64,000 nt of DNA from Lacticaseibacillus pabuli. Lineage in GTDB: Bacteria; Bacillota; Bacilli; Lactobacillales; Lactobacillaceae. The stretch is from positions 868,001 through 932,000 of the forward strand of contig NZ_CP117884.1 in the NCBI RefSeq assembly GCF_028736235.1, read 5' to 3'. Position numbers and translations under genes: made by a program. The notes beneath the pieces are model-generated. The model did no database searches. It saw only the letters and a list, made by a program, of their open reading frames with translations, and was not told the DNA's origin. Below are positions 52,079 through 60,263 of this stretch, in pieces. Every line of letters starts with the position of its first letter. Position 1 is the first letter of the stretch.

Positions 52079-53086
52079 ATGAAAAAAATGGTCGCTTTTA
52101 TCGTCGCAATTATCGTTATCGTCGCTGTCGGCATCGGCATCGGCGTGGGAACCCACAAGAGTTCCCAGCCAGCTAAGCAGAAGACCCCAACCGTTGGGAT
52201 CCTGCAGCTGATGAGTCACCCCGCATTGGACCAGATCCACAAGGGGATTATCGCAGGGCTCAAGGAGGAAGGTTACACCAAGGGCAAGAACGTGAAGATT
52301 GACTTCCAGAACGCTGAAGCCGATCAGAGCAATCTCAAGTCCATGTCCGAACGCTTCGTCAACGAAAAGGCTGACGCCATGGTCGGAATCGCAACGCCAT
52401 CTGCTCAGGCTTTGGCTAACGCCAGCTCCAAGATTCCAGTTATCATGGGTGCCATTACCGACCCTGTTTCCGCAAAACTCGTCAAGAGTGTGAAGAAGCC
52501 AGGTGGTAACATCACCGGTGTTTCTGACCAGGCCCCAATTGATGCACAGCTCAAGCTCATCCGTCAGATGATGCCTAAAGCCAAGACACTGGGGATTATC
52601 TCAACTAGCTCTGATGATTCTTCTCAGACGCAGGTGAAGATGGTCAGTGACCGTGTTGCCAAGTACGGGTTCACATTGAAGAAGTACTCCATCAGCTCCA
52701 CGAACGATTTGAACCAGGTTGCTAGCGAAATGGTCACTAAGGTAGATGCCATCTTCGTACCAACTGACAACACGATTGCCAGCGCAATGCCAACCCTTGC
52801 CAGTGTCGCTGACGCCAAGAAGATTCCAATCTTCCCTACCGTTGACACAATGGTTAAGGACGGCGGCCTGGCAACAATCGGTTTGGACCAGTACCAGCTC
52901 GGTGTTGAAACTGGTAAGATGGTGGGTAAAGTTCTTGACGGTAAGGACAAGACCGCAACCACACCAGTTAAGTTCATGACGAAGGGTAACCTGGTTCTGA
53001 ACGAAAAGGTTGCAGCCAAACTCGGTATCAAGATTCCGGCCAATCTGAAGGCACAAGCAGAGAAGTCGGGGGAGGTTATTAAGTAA
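52079..53086 (+). CDS. trpX: ABC transporter substrate-binding protein TrpX
   Basis: 335 residues. N-terminal membrane anchor (about 4-23; no lipobox Cys, so it is not a lipoprotein) then an ABC_sub_bind periplasmic-binding-like domain (about 38-325) with TVGILQLMSHPALD, VGIATPSAQALAN and PVIMGAITDPVSAKLV. The TrpXYZ family was assigned to tryptophan uptake from its Trp-specific regulation; the leader peptide here gives independent support. Strong ggagg. It overlaps the permease gene by one base. Confidence 0.92.
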   Translation: MKKMVAFIVAIIVIVAVGIGIGVGTHKSSQPAKQKTPTVGILQLMSHPALDQIHKGIIAGLKEEGYTKGKNVKIDFQNAEADQSNLKSMSERFVNEKADAMVGIATPSAQALANASSKIPVIMGAITDPVSAKLVKSVKKPGGNITGVSDQAPIDAQLKLIRQMMPKAKTLGIISTSSDDSSQTQVKMVSDRVAKYGFTLKKYSISSTNDLNQVASEMVTKVDAIFVPTDNTIASAMPTLASVADAKKIPIFPTVDTMVKDGGLATIGLDQYQLGVETGKMVGKVLDGKDKTATTPVKFMTKGNLVLNEKVAAKLGIKIPANLKAQAEKSGEVIK

Positions 53087-53985
53087 TGAGTTTATGGATT
53101 TCAGCAATTGGGCAAGGCCTGCTATATGGAATTCTGGGGATTGGGTTGTTTCTCACCTTTCGAATCCTCGATTTCCCAGACATGACCGTTGAAGGGACCT
53201 TTCCCTTCGGTGCCGCGGTTGCCGTTGCGGCAATCACACACGGGGTTTCTCCCATTATCGCCACACTGCTTGCAGCGGTTGCGGGGATGCTGGCGGGGCT
53301 CTGCACGGGTTTGCTGGCAACACGGGGGCACATGCCACTCCTAATTGCCGGAATCCTGACGATGACGGGTCTGTATTCAATTAACTTGCGGGTGATGGGG
53401 CGTGCGAACTTGTCACTGCTTAACCAGCCCAACTTGTTCATTACCAGCCTGATGAAGAACATGCCATCATACGCCTCTAGTGTGTTGGTCGGCGTGGTCG
53501 TCATCACCATCGTCGTCGTTCTCTTGATCCTGTTCCTGAACACCGAGCTGGGCCAGGGCTTCATCGCTGCCGGTGATAACCGCGCGATGGCCCGTTCACT
53601 TGGCATTAACCCGGACAACATGCAGATTCTCGGCCTCGTTGTCGGGAACGGTCTGATTGGCCTGTCTGGCGGTCTCATTGCGCAGAACAACGGTTATGCC
53701 GACGTCTCGATGGGGACTGGGGTCATTGTCATTGGTCTGGCTGCCATCATTATTGGGGAAGTTATCTTTGGTAACTTGACCCTCAGCCAGCGCCTGATTG
53801 CAGTTGTCCTTGGGAGCATTATCTACCGCTTTGTCATCCTGATTGTGTTGGCACTGGGCTTTTCCGCCGATGATCTCAAGCTGGTTTCCGCGGTGGTCCT
53901 GGCGTTAGCCATCATCGTGCCACAGATTGATGAACGTCTGAAGCTAAGACGCACGTTACGAAACGGGGTGAAGATGGATGACTGA
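53086..53985 (+). CDS. trpY: ABC transporter permease TrpY
   Basis: 299-residue permease of the branched-chain/sugar type (BPD_transp_2) with about nine helices. The cytoplasmic coupling segment GDNRAMARSLGINPDNMQILGL near 165 is typical. gggggaggt lies within the end of trpX. Overlaps the ATPase gene by eight bases. Only one permease gene is present, so it should act as a homodimer. Confidence 0.92.
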   Translation: MSLWISAIGQGLLYGILGIGLFLTFRILDFPDMTVEGTFPFGAAVAVAAITHGVSPIIATLLAAVAGMLAGLCTGLLATRGHMPLLIAGILTMTGLYSINLRVMGRANLSLLNQPNLFITSLMKNMPSYASSVLVGVVVITIVVVLLILFLNTELGQGFIAAGDNRAMARSLGINPDNMQILGLVVGNGLIGLSGGLIAQNNGYADVSMGTGVIVIGLAAIIIGEVIFGNLTLSQRLIAVVLGSIIYRFVILIVLALGFSADDLKLVSAVVLALAIIVPQIDERLKLRRTLRNGVKMDD

Positions 53986-54736
53986 TGTTCAGCTGAGTTT
54001 AAAGCACGTCTCCGTCAAAGTCATGGCGGGCGCGGAAGTGAAGACCTTATTATCCGACATCAACTTTGATTTGCATCAGGGTGATTTTGTTACCGTCATC
54101 GGGACAAACGGGGCTGGGAAATCCACGCTATTCAACGTGATTGGTGGCGATTTGCAGGCCACATCTGGCACCATTGAGCTTGCCGGTGATCGTGTTGAAA
54201 AGGAATCCGCCGAAAAACGTGCGCGGCACATTGCCCGGGTGTTCCAAGACCCTAAGATGGGGACGGCGCCACGGATGACGGTTTCCGAAAACCTGGCGCT
54301 CGCTATGCATCGTGGTCAGCGGCTAGGGCTACGAAGCCGCGCGCTCAAACAGAAGCAGGGTGAGTTCGCCCGAATTGCTGCCCAAACCGGGAACGGTCTG
54401 GAGGCAGCACTGGACAAGCCGACCGAAGAACTCTCCGGTGGCCAGCGCCAAGCGCTCAGCCTGTTGATGGCGACGATGGAACAGCCGGACTTGCTACTGC
54501 TGGATGAACACACGGCCGCGCTTGACCCACATACCAGTCAGGCCATCATGACCTTGACGGATAAAATTGTGACGGGGAATCATTTATCCTGCCTCATGAT
54601 TACCCACCAAATGGATGACGCCCTGAAGTATGGCAACCGTTTGATTGTGGTGGACGCTGGGAAAATCGTCGCGGATTACGATGCTGCGGCGAAAGCCAAG
54701 CTCACGAACGCCGATTTACTCGAATACTTCGCATAG
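53978..54736 (+). CDS. trpZ: ABC transporter ATP-binding protein TrpZ
   Basis: 252 residues. Walker A GTNGAGKST near 43, Q-loop VFQDPKMGTAP near 89, signature LSGGQRQ near 153, Walker B LLLLDEHTAALDP near 172 and switch His in MITHQMDDA near 206. The signature and Walker motifs are complete. Third gene of the trpXYZ operon, followed by a terminator. Confidence 0.93.
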   Translation: MTDVQLSLKHVSVKVMAGAEVKTLLSDINFDLHQGDFVTVIGTNGAGKSTLFNVIGGDLQATSGTIELAGDRVEKESAEKRARHIARVFQDPKMGTAPRMTVSENLALAMHRGQRLGLRSRALKQKQGEFARIAAQTGNGLEAALDKPTEELSGGQRQALSLLMATMEQPDLLLLDEHTAALDPHTSQAIMTLTDKIVTGNHLSCLMITHQMDDALKYGNRLIVVDAGKIVADYDAAAKAKLTNADLLEYFA

Positions 54737-54741
54737 ATACA

Positions 54742-54780
54742 AAATGCCTCGCCGCTATGTTTGATAGCAGCGAGGCATTT
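54742..54780 (+). terminator. Intrinsic terminator after trpZ
   Basis: Stem aaatgcctcgc / gcgaggcattt with an inner gctat/atagc pairing. Confidence 0.8.
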
Positions 54781-54798
54781 CGCTTAGGAGACTTTATT

Positions 54799-55254
54799 TT
54801 GGAATATGATATTCAAGCGGCGGTGAACCGTATTTCACTAACAGACTTTGGCATGGCGTTCCAGCATCGGGCGACGTTTAACGGACGATTGCGAACGACG
54901 GGTGGTCGGTTCCTATTAAAGACGGAAAATCTGGAGTTCAATCCGAAAATGTTTGCCCAAGTCGACGAGGCGACGCGTGTTGGCATCATTCGCCATGAGT
55001 TATGCCATTACCACCTGTACCGCCAGCACAAAGGCTACAAGCACATTGACCAAGACTTTAAACACTTGCTCAAACAGGTAGGCGGTTTGCGCTACGCCCC
55101 ACGGCTCACGCCGACCAAGCCCATCCGCATTTGGGTGTACCGCTGTGAAAATTGCGGGCAAGAAGGGCTGCGGCGGCGCCGGTTCGATACCAGCCGCTAT
55201 GTCTGCGGTCGTTGCGGCGGCCACTTCGCGTTGATCGGGCAGCGCAGTGCCTAA
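54799..55254 (+). CDS. SprT-like zinc metalloprotease family protein
   Basis: 151 residues. HExxH zinc motif in RHELCHYHLY near 66, and a C-terminal zinc ribbon with CENCG near 117 and CGRCGG near 135. Known as the SprT-like (YdcK-type) family in Firmicutes. TTG at 54799 is chosen because taggaga lies eight bases upstream; the frame extends back into the trpZ terminator. The stop overlaps the convergent GNAT gene by four bases. Confidence 0.87.
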   Translation: MEYDIQAAVNRISLTDFGMAFQHRATFNGRLRTTGGRFLLKTENLEFNPKMFAQVDEATRVGIIRHELCHYHLYRQHKGYKHIDQDFKHLLKQVGGLRYAPRLTPTKPIRIWVYRCENCGQEGLRRRRFDTSRYVCGRCGGHFALIGQRSA

Positions 55255-55715
55255 TGCAAATCGAGGTGCATACTGGTGTAGTCTGCTTTAAAGCCAGCTG
55301 CCTCGTAAAGTTTGCGAGCGGCCTGGTTGTCCGTGAGCACGTTGAGCTGCAAGAAGTCGAGATGATGCTGCTTTGACCAGTTTTGGGCATCCTTTAGTAG
55401 CTGAGAAGCCAGACCCTGTTTGCGGGCCTCGGGTTTCACGTACAGGTCAATGAGGTAAGCGAAGCTCTGCGGAATCACAGTAGGGCTTTCCTTATATGCT
55501 GCGGTTGTGAGGACACAGTAGGCAACTGGAACGCCGGCCGCGTTTGTGGCAATGAGGATGTCTGCGTCGTCCTGCACGATGTATTTGCTGACCGCCTGCA
55601 AGTCTGGTTTGTCGAGGCCACGAAACCGCTTAGGCGCCAGTTTGGCCATCTCTTGGCTGTAGTCAACCTGCATTCGAGCAATCGCAGGGGCTTGCATGAG
55701 TTCTGCTGTTTTCAA
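55251..55715 (-). CDS. GNAT family N-acetyltransferase
   Basis: 154 residues. Acetyl-CoA loop in YVKPEARKQGLASQLLKDA near 93 and the C-terminal VLTDNQAARKLYEAAGF. Substrate unknown. aaagga precedes the ATG. Ends inside the sprT-like gene with no terminator between the convergent pair. Confidence 0.85.
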   Translation of the reverse strand: MKTAELMQAPAIARMQVDYSQEMAKLAPKRFRGLDKPDLQAVSKYIVQDDADILIATNAAGVPVAYCVLTTAAYKESPTVIPQSFAYLIDLYVKPEARKQGLASQLLKDAQNWSKQHHLDFLQLNVLTDNQAARKLYEAAGFKADYTSMHLDLH

Positions 55716-55804
55716 TTTGAATGAATCCTTTCTTGAATCAATTTGCGTATAATGTTAGAGCTTCACAGGAACAGGTGCAAGTCGACTTATTTCACAATTC
55801 AGGA

Positions 55805-55833
55805 TTGACATGCCTGCGCATACTCGGTATGAT
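55805..55833 (+). promoter_or_regulatory. tRNA-Leu promoter
   Basis: Consensus TTGACA (55805-55810), 17 bases, TATGAT (55828-55833). Confidence 0.8.
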
Positions 55834-55870
55834 ATTACTTGTGCTTGAGCAGTAAAGCACTTACCAGTAT

Positions 55871-55956
55871 GCGGGTGTGGCGGAACTGGTAGACGCGTAA
55901 GATTAAGGATCTTATGGCCAATTGTGGCCGTGAAGGTTCAAGTCCTTTCACCCGCA
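55871..55956 (+). tRNA. tRNA-Leu (anticodon TAA)
   Basis: 86 bases with a long variable arm. Acceptor gcgggtg / cacccgc, anticodon stem taagat-TAA-ggatctta, T-arm gaaggttcaagtccttt. CCA not encoded. Confidence 0.96.
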
Positions 55957-55964
55957 TCACAGTA

Positions 55965-55993
55965 AGCAGGTCGCTAGTCGGCCTGCTTTTTTC
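55965..55993 (+). terminator. Terminator after tRNA-Leu
   Basis: Stem agcaggtcg / tcggcctgct region with six T. Confidence 0.82.
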
Positions 55994-56024
55994 TTTCAAT
56001 AAAATCGCAGCTAAATGCTTAATT

Positions 56025-56041
56025 ATGGTGACATTCACCAT
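56025..56041. promoter_or_regulatory. Palindrome A upstream of the ECF S-component gene
   Basis: atggtga-cat-tcaccat, a perfect 7-3-7 inverted repeat that includes the -35. Confidence 0.6.
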
Positions 56042-56057
56042 TGTTTCCTGTTATTAT
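56028..56057 (+). promoter_or_regulatory. Promoter of the ECF S-component gene
   Basis: GTGACA (56028-56033), 18 bases, TATTAT (56052-56057). Confidence 0.55.
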
Positions 56058-56069
56058 TGGTGGACACCA
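56058..56069. promoter_or_regulatory. Palindrome B upstream of the ECF S-component gene
   Basis: tggtg-ga-cacca directly after the -10, sharing the ggtg/cacc arms of palindrome A. Confidence 0.5.
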
Positions 56070-56087
56070 TTTGTGGAGGAAATTAAC

Positions 56088-56693
56088 ATGAACAAACGAC
56101 GTTCATCTGCTTATCAAATTTCAGTAATTGGCTTGCTAGTGGCACTACTGTTATTGCAGACTTTTGTCCCGATGTTTGGCTACATCCGCATTTTGCCAGG
56201 TGTGGCGATCACGACCATGCACTTAACGGTAATCACGGCGGCCATTATCCTCGGCCCAAAATATGGGGCGTTGATGGGCTTCATCTGGGGTTGCATTAGC
56301 CTAACGGTCGCTTGGGTGATGCCAAATGATCCACTGAGCATTTTACTGTTCCGGAATCCCATCATTGCGATTGTGCCGCGGGTTCTTTGCGGACTCTTTG
56401 CAGGTCTGATTGCGTACGGTAGTTTTAAGACAGCGGTGAAACGACTGCCCGGTTGGCGGATGGCAATCGCGGGTGTAGGTGGGGCCTTAACCAACACAAT
56501 CTTTGTGATTGCTGGTGCATGGTTATTTTACGCAAGCTCGGCCGCAAAGTTGGTTGGACATGGCGCTAACACCGCTAACTTGGGATTTGTGATGATTGCA
56601 TTGCTTGGGGTTAATGCTTTAACTGAGGCAATTACTGCCGGTGTTTTGACACCTCTGATTGGGAGAGCGCTTCAAAGTGTCCGTCGTAAATAA
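56088..56693 (+). CDS. ECF transporter S component (PanT-like)
   Basis: 201 residues, six helices, the size and layout of vitamin-binding S components of energy-coupling factor transporters. The N-terminal half (VPMFGYIRILPGVAITTMHLTV, then IILGPKYGALMGFIWGCIS) resembles PanT pantothenate S components, but the substrate is not proven. ATG at 56088 follows ggagga. The shared A, A' and T modules are not in the window. The promoter is overlapped by two related palindromes, so a vitamin-responsive repressor is likely. Confidence 0.85.
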   Translation: MNKRRSSAYQISVIGLLVALLLLQTFVPMFGYIRILPGVAITTMHLTVITAAIILGPKYGALMGFIWGCISLTVAWVMPNDPLSILLFRNPIIAIVPRVLCGLFAGLIAYGSFKTAVKRLPGWRMAIAGVGGALTNTIFVIAGAWLFYASSAAKLVGHGANTANLGFVMIALLGVNALTEAITAGVLTPLIGRALQSVRRK

Positions 56694-56718
56694 GTCGATT
56701 TATTTGTTCGTTAATCGC

Positions 56719-56747
56719 TTGCAGTGTGTGGGGTCACGTGTTACTAT
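56719..56747 (+). promoter_or_regulatory. csp promoter
   Basis: TTGCAG (56719-56724), 17 bases, TACTAT (56742-56747). It gives a leader of roughly 110 bases, typical of cold-shock mRNAs. Confidence 0.5.
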
Positions 56748-56867
56748 AAATATGTACTTTTTGAATGGTCAGGGTTCGAATGTTCTATTAACTTTCTTCC
56801 TTCTGCACCAAACAAGAAATGCAACAAATAATTTTATACGCGTCTTTGGCGCAAGGAGGAATTTACA

Positions 56868-57068
56868 ATGGAACACGGCACAGTTAAATGGTTTAACGCA
56901 GAAAAAGGTTACGGCTTCATCACTCGCGAAGATGGTAGCGATGTATTCGTACACTTCTCAGCTATCCAGGGCGACGGCTACAAGACCCTCGAAGAAGGTC
57001 AGGCTGTAACGTTCGATGTTGAACAGAGCGACCGCGGCCCTCAGGCTGTTAACGTAAACAAGGACTAA
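56868..57068 (+). CDS. Cold shock protein (CspA family)
   Basis: 66 residues, a single OB-fold cold shock domain. RNP1 KGYGFIT near 13 and RNP2 VFVHFSAI near 26 are intact. Acts as an RNA chaperone. Strong aaggagga before ATG, long 5' leader and a perfect terminator. Confidence 0.96.
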   Translation: MEHGTVKWFNAEKGYGFITREDGSDVFVHFSAIQGDGYKTLEEGQAVTFDVEQSDRGPQAVNVNKD

Positions 57069-57088
57069 TTTAATCCTTTAAACGTGGA

Positions 57089-57118
57089 AAAAGCATTGGC
57101 AATTGCCAATGCTTTTTT
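57089..57118 (+). terminator. Terminator after csp
   Basis: Self-complementary aaaaagcattggcaa / ttgccaatgcttttt. Confidence 0.9.
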
Positions 57119-57146
57119 TGTGCTCTCCGCAAAATATGATATGCTG
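57119..57146 (+). promoter_or_regulatory. Promoter of the amino acid permease gene
   Basis: TTGTGC (57119-57124), 16 bases, TATGCT (57141-57146). Confidence 0.45.
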
Positions 57147-57180
57147 GTGGGCAAGATATTGCGGACGGAGGAAAACATCA

Positions 57181-58614
57181 ATGAAGGCATTTTGGCGCCG
57201 TTTGACGCTAAAGGAAAATCCTAGCGTGTACGAGGATAAGGATTCGCATTTACCACGCGTATTACGGGTGCGTGACTTTTTGGCTTTAGGCGTGGGGACA
57301 ATTGTCTCCACATCCATTTTCACCCTGCCAGGGGTCGTCGCCGCGGATCACGCCGGCCCGGCTGTTGCCTTATCCTGTTTATTGGCATCCATCGTGGCCG
57401 GATTGGTGGCCTTTGCCTATGCCGAAATGTCGGCGGCAATGCCCTATGCAGGTTCCGCTTATTCATGGATCAACGTTGTGTTCGGTGAGGTCTTTGCCTG
57501 GATTGCTGGCTGGGCCTTGTTAGCCGAATATTTCATCGCGGTTGCCTTCGTCGCGTCGGGACTATCCGCCAACTTGCGCGGGCTTCTGGCGACCTTTGGC
57601 ATTGGGATTCCTAACGCTTTAGCCAATCCCTTAGGCAGTAATGGTGGGATTGTCGATATATTTGCCGTGATTGTCATGATTCTGGTGGCCGTGCTCTTAT
57701 CACGGGGAGTGTCTGAAGCAGCCCGGGTGGAACGTTTTCTAGTGGTTTTGAAGGTCATGGCGATTATCGCGTTCATCCTGATTGGCCTGTCTGCCATCCA
57801 CGTCCAAAATTACGTGCCGTTCATTCCGCCACACCAAGTCCTGCCGAGTGGTAAGTCCTTTGGCGGCTGGTCTGGTGTGTACACCGGTGTCTCCATGATC
57901 TTCCTCGCGTACATTGGCTTTGATTCGATTGCCGCGAACGCTGCCGAAGCCAAGGACCCTGAACACACGATGCCGCGGGGAATCATCGGATCCCTGATTA
58001 TTGCCGTGATCCTGTTTGTTTCAGTTTCCCTAGTATTGGTCGGGATGTTTAACTACAAGGTGTACGCGGGTAACGCTGCACCTGTTGGCTGGGCACTCAC
58101 GCACGCGGGGCATCCAGTTGCCGCAACGGTCATTGAATCAATTGCGGTGCTCGGGATGTTTACTGCCCTCATCGGGATGATGATGGCGGGTTCACGCTTG
58201 CTCTACAGCTTCGGTCGTGATGGGATGTTGCCCAAGGGTTTGGGCAAGTTGAATAAGAACAAGCTGCCAAACAACGCGCTGGCCTTACTGACGGTCATCG
58301 GGGTGATTATTGGCTCTGTCTTTCCATTTAGTTTCCTGACCCAGCTGATTTCTGCCGGAACCCTGATTGCCTTCATGTTCGTGACCTTAGGAATTTACCG
58401 TTTGCGGCCGCGCGAAGGCAAGGACATCATTAACCCCGCTTTCAAGATGCCACTCTACCCATTTTTACCGGCGGCAGGGTTCATTGGCGCTCTGATTGTT
58501 TTTATCGGTTTGGATTACCAGGCCAAGATTTATTCAGGGATCTGGTTTATTATTGGGCTCATCGTGTACCTGCTGTACGGGGTTCGTCATTCTATCCTCG
58601 GCCAGCGCAAATGA
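57181..58614 (+). CDS. APC family amino acid permease (YfnA/CAT-like)
   Basis: 477 residues, 12 helices. The helix 1 motif GVGTIVSTSIFTLPG near 41 and YAGSAYSWINVVFGE near 88 place it in the cationic amino acid transporter-like branch of the APC superfamily. ATG at 57181 follows gaggaaa. Frames upstream of it run through the csp terminator. Substrate cannot be given. Confidence 0.9.
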   Translation: MKAFWRRLTLKENPSVYEDKDSHLPRVLRVRDFLALGVGTIVSTSIFTLPGVVAADHAGPAVALSCLLASIVAGLVAFAYAEMSAAMPYAGSAYSWINVVFGEVFAWIAGWALLAEYFIAVAFVASGLSANLRGLLATFGIGIPNALANPLGSNGGIVDIFAVIVMILVAVLLSRGVSEAARVERFLVVLKVMAIIAFILIGLSAIHVQNYVPFIPPHQVLPSGKSFGGWSGVYTGVSMIFLAYIGFDSIAANAAEAKDPEHTMPRGIIGSLIIAVILFVSVSLVLVGMFNYKVYAGNAAPVGWALTHAGHPVAATVIESIAVLGMFTALIGMMMAGSRLLYSFGRDGMLPKGLGKLNKNKLPNNALALLTVIGVIIGSVFPFSFLTQLISAGTLIAFMFVTLGIYRLRPREGKDIINPAFKMPLYPFLPAAGFIGALIVFIGLDYQAKIYSGIWFIIGLIVYLLYGVRHSILGQRK

Positions 58615-58681
58615 TTTAGCCTTTCTTTAGCACCCAAAACACGTGTCACATGTTATGCTGTTAACATTGTGAGGTGAAAGC

Positions 58682-59314
58682 ATGCCGTATAAACGTAGGC
58701 GTCGACGCAAATTAAATATTCCGGCGGGGGTACTCGCTCTCATCGCCGCCCTAGTAGTCGGCTTAGTGGCCGTTGTGGGGCAATACGAGCACATTCAGGA
58801 CGCGCGTGAGGCATCCATTAGCGAAAGTAATGCGGCGTTATTGCAGCGTAAACAAGCGTTCATTCACCGTTTAGTACCGTATGCCAAGACCCTGTACGTA
58901 AATTACGGCGTGCTACCCAGCATTACGATATCCCAGGCGATTCTGGAGTCTGACTGGGGCAATAGTAAGCTTGCCAGTGACTATCACAACTTGTTTGGGG
59001 TGAAGGCGAGCACGGCCGAGAGTGGCCAGGAGCTGACGACCCAGGAATTTGTAAATGGGCAGTGGCAGACCGTGACCGGGCGCTTCCGAGTTTATTCGGA
59101 CGACTATGCCTCGATGCGCGATCACGCATTGCTACTGGCACACGGGACGAGCTGGAACCATAATCAGTACGCGACGGTGATTGCCGCACGCGACTACCAG
59201 ACCGCAGCGCGTGCATTGCAAACGTCTGGTTACGCTACGGATCCGGGCTACACCAGTAAACTCATTGCGATTATCCAAAAATACAAACTTAATCAATATG
59301 ATACGAAAGAATGA
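58682..59314 (+). CDS. Membrane-anchored glucosaminidase (GH73)
   Basis: 210 residues. Arg/Lys-rich cytoplasmic start, membrane helix about 14-35, then a LytG/AtlE-type endo-beta-N-acetylglucosaminidase domain (about 60-205) with the catalytic Glu in SITISQAILESDWGNSKLA near 89 and the HNLFGVKA motif near 103. Cleaves glycan strands of peptidoglycan. gaggtg precedes ATG. An extended -10 TGtTATGCT is at 58652-58660. No extra cell wall-binding repeats. Confidence 0.9.
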   Translation: MPYKRRRRRKLNIPAGVLALIAALVVGLVAVVGQYEHIQDAREASISESNAALLQRKQAFIHRLVPYAKTLYVNYGVLPSITISQAILESDWGNSKLASDYHNLFGVKASTAESGQELTTQEFVNGQWQTVTGRFRVYSDDYASMRDHALLLAHGTSWNHNQYATVIAARDYQTAARALQTSGYATDPGYTSKLIAIIQKYKLNQYDTKE

Positions 59315-59343
59315 AGTCTCGCGGCTAGCGGGACTTTTTTTTC
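59314..59343 (+). terminator. Terminator after the glucosaminidase gene
   Basis: Stem aagtctcgc / gcgggactt with a 5-base loop and a long T-run. Confidence 0.85.
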
Positions 59344-59411
59344 TTGCAAGCATTGACAACGGTTGTTACGTTAAAGAACGATGAGCGGCCAGAATTTTCG
59401 GGGACGCACTC

Positions 59412-59426
59412 AGAATCCGAACATTA
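59412..59426 (+). promoter_or_regulatory. Candidate PurR box 1 (distal)
   Basis: agaatccgaacatta is close to the lactococcal PurBox AWWWCCGAACWWT. It lies about 240 bases before xpt. Confidence 0.45.
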
Positions 59427-59533
59427 TGATGGCGACAGGCCGACTTGTCCCGATTTTGCCGTGCTGAAGTGGAACTAAAGTCACAGATGAAACCGGAATC
59501 ATTCGACTTTATAGCAAAAATGTGGATAAGTGC

Positions 59534-59562
59534 TTTACTAGTACGAAAATATTGGCTATTAT
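59534..59562 (+). promoter_or_regulatory. xpt operon promoter
   Basis: TTTACT (59534-59539), 17 bases, TATTAT (59557-59562). A second candidate is TTGTCT (59599-59604), 17 bases, TAAGCT (59622-59627). The rest of 59344-59667 has no gene. Confidence 0.55.
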
Positions 59563-59600
59563 ACGAACATAAACATGCCGTCATCCGTTTATATTCGTTT
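59542..59600. promoter_or_regulatory. PurR boxes 2-4 at the xpt promoter
   Basis: tacgaaaatatt (59542-59553), atacgaacataaa (59561-59573) and, inverted, tttatattcgttt (59588-59600) share the ACGAAnAT core of PurR sites. They overlap or closely follow promoter 1, and lie 60 to 90 bases before the start from promoter 2. Confidence 0.6.
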
Positions 59601-59667
59601 GTCTCAAAGGGCCATTTGTGTTAAGCTAACAACAATCAAAAATTGGATTAATATGGAGGAAATATCG

Positions 59668-60252
59668 GTGAAGCTGCTTGAAGATCGGATTCGTAAGGAC
59701 GGTATTGTATTAGGTGAGGACGTACTCAAGGTGGATAGTTTCCTGAATCATCAGGTTGATCCAGACCTCATGATGGAAATGGGTAAAACGTTCTACGAGC
59801 AGTTTAAGAATGAGAAGATTACCAAGATTCTGACGGTGGAGAGTTCAGGAATTGCACCCGCATTTGCAACGGCTGCGCAGTTCCACGTGCCATTAGTGTT
59901 TGCCCGCAAACACAAGTCCCTTACGCTGAAGGATGACATGTACACTGCGACGGTGTACTCATTTACCAAACAGACCAGCAACACGATTGCGATCGCTAAG
60001 AAGTTCTTGACCAGCGATGACCGTGTCCTGATTGTGGACGACTTTTTGGCCAATGGTCAGGCGGTTCAAGGCTTAACCGACATCATTAAGGACGCGGGTG
60101 CCACGACTGTCGGCGCTGGGATTGTCATTGAAAAGACCTTCCAAAAGGGCCGTAAGATGTTTGACGACCAGGGCGTTCGTGTCGTTTCGTTAGCCCGGAT
60201 TGCCGCGTTTAAGAATGGCCAGGTCGTATTCGCTGACGAACAAGACGCATAG
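59668..60252 (+). CDS. xpt: Xanthine phosphoribosyltransferase
   Basis: 194 residues. Salvages xanthine to XMP with PRPP. Family landmarks: [16 protein letters not shown] near 21, [13 protein letters not shown] near 58, [10 protein letters not shown] near 78, and the PRPP motif [17 protein letters not shown] near 125. GTG at 59668 lies seven bases after ggagga and matches the family N-terminus; upstream in-frame residues are spurious. Operon with pbuX, purK and purB. No purine riboswitch is seen, unlike Bacillus. Confidence 0.95.
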   Translation: MKLLEDRIRKDGIVLGEDVLKVDSFLNHQVDPDLMMEMGKTFYEQFKNEKITKILTVESSGIAPAFATAAQFHVPLVFARKHKSLTLKDDMYTATVYSFTKQTSNTIAIAKKFLTSDDRVLIVDDFLANGQAVQGLTDIIKDAGATTVGAGIVIEKTFQKGRKMFDDQGVRVVSLARIAAFKNGQVVFADEQDA

Positions 60253-60263
60253 GAGGGATACTA

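Noticed and set aside
55914..56087. Upstream extension of the ECF S-component frame
   Set aside because: It begins inside tRNA-Leu and passes through a terminator and the promoter; ATG 56088 follows ggagga.
59563..59667. Purine (G-box) riboswitch before xpt
   Set aside because: The leader lacks the conserved three-stem aptamer; PurR boxes explain control better.
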